A stretch of 64,000 nucleotides of DNA from Warburgia ugandensis (Eukaryota; Streptophyta; Magnoliopsida; Canellales; Canellaceae). Shown here in pieces: positions 56,238-64,000 of this stretch. Location of the stretch: assembly GCA_035236585.1 (NCBI GenBank), contig CP141132.1:63089880-63153879 (forward strand), given 5' to 3'. A program made the translations under genes and the position numbers. A model generated the notes under the pieces. The model was not told the DNA's origin. It searched no databases and saw nothing but the letters and a program-made list of their open reading frames with translations. How positions within the stretch are numbered: position 1 is the stretch's first letter; each line of letters opens with the position of its first letter.

Positions 56238-56307
<70 letters not shown>

Positions 56308-58029
56308 GATTTCTCCTCTCATTATCTCTTTGTCGTGTCTTTTCCCTCAAACCCTAACCTCTGCAAAAAAAATTTTTTTTTTTTTTTTTTTCTGGCAATG
56401 CCAACAATCACCCAACTGATTGAGGTAAGTCTCCACCCTCTGTTCCCTTTCCATGTATAGCGTGTAAGTGGTGTGCATGCATTGAAATCGAAAAAAACGA
56501 CGAGGGTTCATAGTTTTTCCAGGGACTTGGTACAACCTACTGTAGTTGTAGGATTTAGTAGATGAAATAGTGTCAAAACCACAATCCGTCCGTTCATATG
56601 GTACTTGACCAACCCAGGAACAAACCCTTTAAGTTTGAGGGAGATCCAACAACTGGTGACGCTAGAAATCATGAAAAATCGTACTTAGGGAAATTTTAGG
56701 AACATGATAAAAATCTAGTAAAAACCTTAGTTTTTTGTCAAAATCAATCCAAAGGGGTGTTAAAAATGGAAACCAAATGAAATTTCGAGCAAAATGGTGC
56801 AAAAATTGCAAATTTTGGGCACTTGTGGAGTCATTGGCTACAACCGGACTTCGATTATCTTCCTTGGCTCCAGCTCGCACGTCACGCTGGTGTAACCCGG
56901 TGTAAATCGGGCCGCCAGTGTAAATTGGTGCAAGTGCACTGTCCGACCCCCTATAAATTAATAATATTAATTTATGAAGTATTTTCACAAAAAACTTAAT
57001 TTTGAGAGCTACAAAGGTCCAAATCATGATTGGAAACATCTGTTGCGATTGTCTTAATGACACAGACCTAGATTTAACTTGGAAACCTACATTTGACCAC
57101 TTTTAAATTAGTTATATAAAATATTAATTAATAACTTAGAACTGACTGATCAAAGGGTGATCAGGCCTCAAGACTTGAACAATGAGATAAGTATGACAAT
57201 AAATAAGGTTCTAAAGGGCATATTAGTGTGAATAGTATAGAAATTGATTTAGACCATTGATCTAACTAAGATCTAGGAAAATTATTGATCTGAGGATGAT
57301 TTGACCTTCAAATTTATGTATAAATGTTAGATACACATACAAAAATGAATAGATGAACATGAGATGGGACTAAATTAAGAGCCAAATCATAATTAAAGAT
57401 CTTAGAGGATGATCTAACGGTTGGATTACCATAAATTCCCTTATGATGAAATAAATAACACAAAATAGTATTGTGGTATTGACAGGTACATCAAAACGTA
57501 TAAGATAAGGGGATTATACACTTAAGTTGAGTGATTTCACTTCGAGGTAGGTGACAAAAGAAGGAAGGGCAAGACCATTGAGAGACTGTGATAGCAGTGA
57601 GAGGTATGTTTACTTTGACACATAAACCATGACATGAGTTAATAAAAGGACTACTAATTGATTTTCTTTATGGACTACATACTTTTATTTTATGGAATTG
57701 ATTATGATAACATTACATATGAGGGACATTGAGGTGGGATATTATGATGGATAGACCTTGGGCCACATTATTATTATGTTTCAGACATTTATTATTTTGA
57801 AAATAAAGGCGCTGATGATTTTGACATTGAAATTGAAATGTGTTTTGTTTATTGTGTATTTATATTTATAATTTCAATCATGGTCGTGATGTTTTGGAAA
57901 AAGAAAAATAACACCCAGAGGTTTTCAGGAAATATTTACATAAAGTAATTAATGGAATCTTTTTATTTTGGGATCCCGACTACGACTATTATTATTATAA
58001 AAAAGATATTATAAAAACTCGGGGTGTCA
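55898..58029 (+). repeat. 5' LTR of plus-strand gypsy element
   Basis: It begins TGTAATATCCTCAATTTTTA and ends GGGGTGTCA three or four bases before the primer-binding site. It is 2132 bp. It contains a (CT)n run (56241-56305), a poly-T run (about 56367-56391) and a palindrome ATAAATTAAT-AAT-ATTAATTTAT (56951-56973) that is also conserved in the 3' LTR. By eye the first 270 bases differ from the 3' LTR at roughly one position in ten. Confidence 0.9.
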
Positions 58030-58033
58030 CGAT

Positions 58034-58047
58034 TGGTATTAGAGCCC
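58034..58047 (+). other. Primer-binding site of plus-strand gypsy
   Basis: TGGTATTAGAGCCC matches the initiator Met tRNA complement (TGGTATCAGAGC) with one C to T change. Confidence 0.82.
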
Positions 58048-58169
58048 AGTCTATTCCATCATAATCCTTACAAATGTCCACTTATATGTAAGTAACATTC
58101 CACAAATTCTAGTTAAAAGAGAATTAGGAGAGAGGAACTTACACTTAGTGATATTTAAATATTTGACAG

Positions 58170-59290
58170 ATGACTCCTCAAAGAAGGACAAGGTCTACCC
58201 CTGCTACACCAATTGCGCCACCTACTGAGTCCTCTGATCAAGAGGATCGTAATGCTGAGTTGGTAAATAGAGTAATGCTAGGGATGATACCTCTCATACA
58301 GTAGCAGGTTAGGATTGTGATTCAAGTCATGAACCCTAACCTTGTCACACCGCCTCCAGTGGCACCTGTGGATTCGTCTGTTCATTCCACCCACCTAATA
58401 CAGGACCCACCAGCACCTAAGATCACTAAGGGTGATGTTACGAGTGATCCTAAGAAGTCAGATAAACAAGTAGAACGATTTCAAAAGATGGTGCCACCCT
58501 TTTATGGCGATGGGGATACTAAGGAGATTGAGCAATGGCTATTCGAGGCAGAGAGGACTTTTGACACAATGAAGATTGCACCAAAAGATCAAGTTTGGGT
58601 AGCTGCCTACATACTGAAGGGTGTGGCAGGCTTTTGGTGGTAGACCTTCACACTTACATGACCAGATCCTATAGAGACAATGACATGGGTAGCCTTTAAA
58701 CAGGCTTTTGATGCTCAGTACTTTTCGCCTCATGCATTACAATCATTGAAGAAAGAGTTTGCCACCCTTGAGAAGAGAGACATGACGGTTTAGCAGTACC
58801 TAAACTGATTTACTCGATTGAGGAGGTTTGCTCCCAACATGCTGGCCTCAGATAAGGAGTTAATGGATAGATTCGTGGATGGACTGACACCTTGGCTGAG
58901 AGATTAGGTGATTACTTCCTGACCCACTACTATGAGAGATGCAATTGACATGGCCTCCATGCTGGAGAAGAACTCTCTTAAGACTAGAGGGAGCACATAC
59001 TAGCCCACTAAGGGCAAGAGGCCCTTTAGTGATATGTAGGCACATAGAGCACCAGGTTACTAGATGCAGATCAAGACTAAGAGAGACACAAAGAAGAAGA
59101 GATGCAACAGGTGCAAGGGTTGGCACCCTGGGTAGGGGTGCAATAGATTCGATAGGCCATAGCATTAGAGATAGCCATACATGTGTTTCAACTATGGAGA
59201 AGTGGGTCATTTCATTAAAGACTGTCCTAAGGGGCAGAGAGAGATGCATATCGAGATGGGCGCAGAGATAGCTATCGCACCACATAGTTA
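58170..59290 (+). mobile_element. gypsy gag remnant
   Basis: The start codon at 58170 gives MTPQRRTRSTPATPIAPPTE. The gag core reads FQKMVPPFYGDGDTKEIEQW, VWVAAYILKGVAGFWW (ends 58641), FKQAFDAQYFSPHALQSLKK and FTRLRRFAPNMLASDKELMD. A first cysteine-containing segment (CNRCKGWHPG) and a zinc knuckle with one Cys changed to Tyr (CFNYGEVGHFIKDCP, near 59179-59224) follow. Most in-frame stops are TAG or TGA where the family has Gln or Arg, as expected from C to T changes at CAG and CGA. The start resembles that of the minus-strand 10.5-kb element (MAPKRRTRSTP), so the two are related. Confidence 0.87.
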
Positions 59291-62200
59291 GGGATAAGTA
59301 ATTGCCATCACATTAGGACAGGCGCATGCATCACACCAGGTCATTGAAGGTACTCTTCTAGTCTCAGACTGACATGCCAAGGCCCTCTTTGATACAGGTC
59401 CACTCATTCCTTTATATCATGCATTTTTACATCTTGCCTTGATGTATACGTGCATAAATTAGCATTTGGGTAAGATATTATGACACCAGTGGGAGAAACA
59501 GTAGAGACTACTGAGTATCTTTGAGAGATACCTGTGGAGATATCAGGCGTGAGGATGGACTCTGACTTCATTTTATTAGACATGGTTGACTACGATGTTA
59601 TATTTGGGATGGATTGGTTAGTTAACTATTGGGCTACCATAGACTGCCGAAAGAAGTGGGTCTTTTTTCATATGCCTGGGCAACCAAAAATATTGTTCTA
59701 GGGCAGAAAAGGTCAGGCAAGTACATGCATCATCTCTGCTATGAAGGTGGCACAATTTTCTTCACGAGGGCGCAGAGCATTTCTCGCGTATATGACTGTT
59801 GAGGATAGGAAGTAGCCACAGCTTGACGATATTGATGTTGTCCGCGTGTTTGTAGATGTTTTCCCTGAGGAGTTACTAGGATTGCGGCTGAGCAGGGAGA
59901 TTGACCTTACCATTGACTTGGTGCTAAGTACATCCCCTATCTCTAAGGCACCATACCAAATGGGTCCAGCAGAGTTGAGAGAGCTTAAAGTGCAGTTGCA
60001 AGAGTTATTAGATAAGGGCTTTATTAGGCCGAGTGGATCACTATGGGGAGCACCAATCCTTTTTGTGAAGAAAAAGGATGGATCATTGAGACTATGCATT
60101 GACTATCGATTGCTGAATAGTGTTACTGTAAAGAACTGATATCCTTTACCATGCATAGATGATTTATTTGATCAGCTCCAATCGACACGAGTATTCTCCA
60201 AGATACACCTGAGGTCAGGATATCATCAACTGAGGGTTAGAGAAGAGGACATCTCGAAGACTACTTTTAGGAGTCGTTATGGTCACTATGAGTTCTTAGT
60301 GATGCTCTTTGAATTGACAATGCACCTGTAGTGTTCATGGTTCTAATGAACCGTGTCTTCTGAGCTTACTTGGATAAGTTTGTGATTGTCTTCATTGATG
60401 ACATCTTAATTTAGTCACCCAATCATGAGGCACACATGGAGCATCTTCATATGATATTGGACAACTTCGTCAACATCAGTTATATGCCAAGTTTAGTAAA
60501 GTGTGATTTTTGGTTAGATCAGGGGCAGTTCTTAGGCCACATTGTATCTAAATATGGAGTGGCCGTAGACCCGGCGCAGGTTGAGGCAGTGCTACATTGG
60601 GAGAGGCCCAAGATGGTGACTGAGATATGCAGTTTTCTTGGTTTGGTAGGATATTATTGTCGTTTCATCGAGGGATGCTTGAATATTGCATTACCATTGA
60701 CCACCCTAACCAGGAAAGACACTCAGTTTGTCTAGGCCGATGCTTATGAGGAGAGCTTCCAGGAGCTCCAGAGGAGACTTACTACTGCCCCAGTATTAAC
60801 ACTACCATCAGGCGCAAGCGGTTATGTGGTTTATTGCGATGCCTCAGGCAAAGGATTAGGAATAGTGTTGATGTAGCATGGGAAGGTAATTGCCGATGCG
60901 TCGAGACAATTGAAGACACATGAGGTAAATTACTTAACACATGATCTGAAGTTAGTGGCAGTGGTGTTTTCCTTGAAGTCCTGAAGAAATTATCTATATG
61001 GAGTGAAGTTTGAGGTATTCACTGATCACAAGAGCCTCAAGTACTTCTTTACTCATAGTGATTTGAACATGAGGTAGTGTAGATGGATGGAGTATCTCAA
61101 GGACTTCAACTTCACCATACAGTACCATCCTAGGAAGGCTAACGTCGTCACACATGCCCTGAGTAGGAAGTCTGGAGTAATGATTGCCAATTTATTGACT
61201 CTGACTAAGTTCTTTGACAGGATTTTGGAGGCACAAACCAAAGATAAAGAGACATAGGATCTAGCAGATAGGGCAGATTTTTGTGAGAGGACTAGATGGA
61301 GGAGTTAAATTCCAGGGTAGATTGGTAGTACCAGCAAATAATGATTTGAAGAATGAGTTACTTCAGGAGGCACACCAGTCCCAGTATGCGATCCATCCTA
61401 GAGGTATAAAGATGTATCAGGATCTCAGGAGACATTTCTGGTGGAACGTATGAAGAAGGATGTTGGAGAGTGCATGGCACGTTGTCTGACCTGCCAGCAG
61501 GTCAAGGCTGAGCATCAACGTCCATCAGGACTACTTCAGACACTGGACCTTCCTGAGTGGAAGTGGGATCATATTACCATGGACTTCATTGTGGGTCTTT
61601 TGAGGACCATTAGCAGCCACGACATGATATGGGTTGTTGTGGACAGGTTGACCAAGTCCACTCATTTCCTTCTTATCAGACAGTGGATAGCTTAGCGAAA
61701 TTATATGTCAAGGAGATCTGAGGCTACATGGAGTCCCCTTGATGATTATATCAGATTGAGACACTCTATTTACCTTGAAGTACTAGAAGAGTGTGTAGAG
61801 GCTCTAGGATCGAGGCTAAAATTTAGCACAACATTTTACCCTCAGATAGATGGTCAGAGCGAGAGGACCATCCAGATGATTGAGAATATGCTATGAGCTT
61901 GTGTTATGGATTGGAAGGGTAGCTGGGAAGATCATTTACCATTGGTAGAGTTTGCCTATAATAATAGTTATCATGCGAGTATTGGCATGGCTCCATACGA
62001 GGCACTTTATGGCAGGCCCTGTCGGTCACCCTTATGTTGTAGTGATGTAGGAGAGAGACACATAGTGAAGTCCAAGTTGGTGGAAGAGTGTGCAGAGAAA
62101 GTTTGACTTATTCGAAAGAGATTATTGATAGCTCACAGCCGACAAAAGATTTATGCTGATAAGAGGCAAAAAGACCCAGAGTTTATTAAAGGTGAGCATG

Positions 62201-62590
62201 TATTCTTGAAGGTTTCCCCCATGAAAGGAGTGATGAGGTTTAGGAATAAAGGGAAGCTTAGCCCCAAGTACATTGGATGTTTTGAGATATTACGCAGAGT
62301 TGGGATAGTAGCATACCACTTAGCCTTACCACCACAGTTGGCAAATGTACATGATGTCTCTCATGTATACATGTTGAGGAAATACATACCAGATCCCTCA
62401 CTCGTGTTGGAGCAAATCCCAAGAGAGTTGTAGCCTGATATGACATTCAAGGAGAGACCTGTGTGCATACTGGATACAAAAGTAAAAAAGTTGAGGGCTA
62501 AAACTATTGCCTTAGTCAAAGTCCTTTGGCAGCAACATTCACTACAGGAGGCCACATGGAAGATAGAAGAGGAGATGCAGAGGATCCACC
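59291..62590 (+). mobile_element. gypsy pol remnant: protease, RT, RNase H, integrase, chromo-like end
   Basis: Protease traces (ALFDTG near 59390; a later segment resembling IFGMDWLV near 59607). RT from about 59846: [47 protein letters not shown], then [10 protein letters not shown] near 60200 (first catalytic Asp replaced by His), a frameshift near 60320, FIDDILI at 60391-60411 (DD intact), FLGHIVSKYGVAVDPAQVEA. RNase H about 60800-61190 ([42 protein letters not shown]). Integrase: HPRGIKMYQDLRRHFWW (61395-61445), CMARCLTCQQVKAEHQRPSG, WDHITMDFIVGLLRT, VVVDRLTKSTHFL, FYPQIDGQSERTIQ (61834-61875). The C-terminal end LVEFAYNNSYHASIGMAPYE through EATWKIEEEMQRIHLELF suggests a Del/Tekay-like chromovirus. 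At least ten stops break the frame. Confidence 0.9.
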
Positions 62591-62643
62591 TAGAGTTATT
62601 TACATAGAGGTATGTATCGAAATTTTGAGGACAAAATTTTAAT

Positions 62644-62656
62644 AAGGTGGGAAGGA
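62644..62656 (+). other. Polypurine tract of plus-strand gypsy
   Basis: AAGGTGGGAAGGA lies immediately before the 3' LTR start TGTAATATCC. Confidence 0.75.
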
Positions 62657-62983
62657 TGTAATATCCTCAATTTTTTATCTTAAATTAGTGATAAAAATTT
62701 TATGGATAGAAATTGGTCCTAAAAACTCAAAAACTAAAAACTACGCATTGATAGAATTCCAACAACAAAAAGAACATAGAAAATAAAGCTCAAACGGAGA
62801 AGTTATGAGCCGTGAAAGATAGAGGGGCAAATTGGTAAATTGGAGGGGCCAAAAATACAGGGGGTTGTTTTGATCACGGCACCCCCTTCCACCCTTCTAC
62901 ACGCCTTTATCAGATCTGGCAATTTTATGGGAGAAATCTTTGGGAGGTAGAGTTTAAGGAAAAAGCTTTCCTTCCTCCTCCCC

Positions 62984-63030
<47 letters not shown>

Positions 63031-64000
63031 TTCTCCTCTCATCATCTCTCTGTCGCATCTTTGCCCTCAAATGCTAACCTTTGCAAATTTTGTTTTTCCA
63101 GCAACTAGAGCTCTAGCAACGTCAACAACAGCCCAACTGATCGAGGTAAGTCTCCACCCTTTGTTCTCTTTTCATGTATAACATGTAAGTGGTGTGCATG
63201 CATTGAAATTGGAAAAAATGATTAGGGTTCGTCATTTTTCTAGGGACTTGGTATGCCCTACTGTAGTCATAGGATTTAGTAGATGAAATAATGTCAAAAC
63301 CACAATCCGTCTGTTCATATGGTACTTGACAAACCCAGGAACAAACCCTTTAAGTTTGATGGAGATCCAACAGCTGGTGACGCCAGAAATCATGAAAAAT
63401 CGTACTTAGGGAAATTTTAGGAACATGAGAAAAATTGAGTAAAAACCTTGGTGTTTGTCAAAATGAATCAAAATGGGTGTTAAAAATGAAAACTACATGA
63501 AATTTTGAGCAAAATGGTGCAAAAATTGTGAAATTTGGGCACTTGTGGGGTCACCGGTGATGACTAGGCTCCAGTCGTCTTCCTCGGCGCCGACTCCCGC
63601 ATTGCACCAGCGTAACCCGGTGTAAACTAGTGCAAATGCACTGCCCAACTCCCTATAAATTAATAATATTAATTTATGAAGTATTTTCACACAAAAAACT
63701 TGATTTTGAGAGCTACAAAGGTCCAAATCATGATAAAAAACATCCACTGCGATCATCTTGACAATGCGGTCCTAGATTTAACTTGAAAACCTACATTTGA
63801 CCACTTTTAAATTAGTTAAATTATAAAATATTAATTACTAACTTAGAACCGACTGATCAAATGGTGATTAGGCCTCATGACTTGAATAATGAGATAAAGT
63901 ATGCAATAAATAAGGTTCTAAAGGGCATACTAGTGTGAATGCTCTAGAAATTGATCTAGACCATTGATCTAACCAAGATATTGGAAAATTATTGATCTGA
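62657..64000 (+). repeat. 3' LTR of plus-strand gypsy, cut by window end
   Basis: It repeats the 5' LTR from its first base (TGTAATATCCTCAATTTTTT) for 1344 of an expected roughly 2130 bases. The (CT)n run (about 62984-63028) is shorter than in the 5' LTR, and the poly-T run is absent. The palindrome at about 63655-63680 is conserved. Confidence 0.92.

Overview
The window is nuclear DNA from a flowering plant. Several things point that way: Ty1/copia and Ty3/gypsy LTR retrotransposons nested in one another, a large CACTA (En/Spm) transposon with a TNP2-type transposase, several tRNA-derived SINEs of the Au type found across angiosperms, MITE-like foldbacks, long pure microsatellites, and a decayed intron-containing fragment of plastid starch synthase 4. 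I cannot name the species. I found no intact protein-coding gene, no intact RNA gene and no CRISPR array. Almost everything I can identify is a mobile element or a remnant of one.

Layout. 1-0.66 kb: minus-strand copia reverse transcriptase running off the left edge. 2.8-4.8 kb: a short hairpin, one CACTA end (CACTAG at 2966) with subterminal repeats, then the minus-strand starch synthase 4 pseudogene. 5.1-7.5 kb: minus-strand copia element (3' LTR, RNase H, RT, shortened integrase) abutting a plus-strand gypsy gag/protease remnant (7.5-8.8 kb). 8.8-10.6 kb: small hairpins, a Tat-like protease remnant, and a second gypsy protease interrupted by the 3' end of an RTE-like LINE flanked by a 95-bp duplication of the target. 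10.5-15 kb: SINEs (one with a perfect 19-bp target duplication), a tRNA-like fold and a 295-bp foldback. 15-22.9 kb: AT-rich DNA with a (TACA)n microsatellite and nothing else I recognise.

22.95-36.0 kb: one large, decayed CACTA element. It carries TNP2 (23.8-27.1 kb), a second gene with a Transposase_24-like part (32.0-33.4 kb) and a Ulp1-type C48 protease-like part (34.1-35.3 kb), and three arrays of hairpin-forming subterminal repeats. A 2.4-kb LTR-like insertion carrying a very purine-rich tract sits inside it. 36-41.8 kb: three foldback elements, an Au SINE, a short strong hairpin and a diverged family of local repeats.

41.8-64 kb: a nest of LTR retrotransposons. A minus-strand copia pol is split by a complete 10.5-kb minus-strand gypsy element (42425-52902, 5-bp target duplication CCATC). 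To its right, a minus-strand gypsy with a 409-bp LTR is split at 55897 by a plus-strand gypsy whose 3' LTR leaves the window. The 5' side of the 10.5-kb element holds a 638-bp inverted duplication about 98% identical between arms, much more alike than the element's two LTRs, with template-switch signatures beside it. All pol genes are broken by stops and lost catalytic residues. The most informative objects are this inverted duplication, the starch synthase 4 fragment beside a CACTA end, the LINE with its long target duplication, and the CACTA protease whose active-site cysteine codon is a stop.
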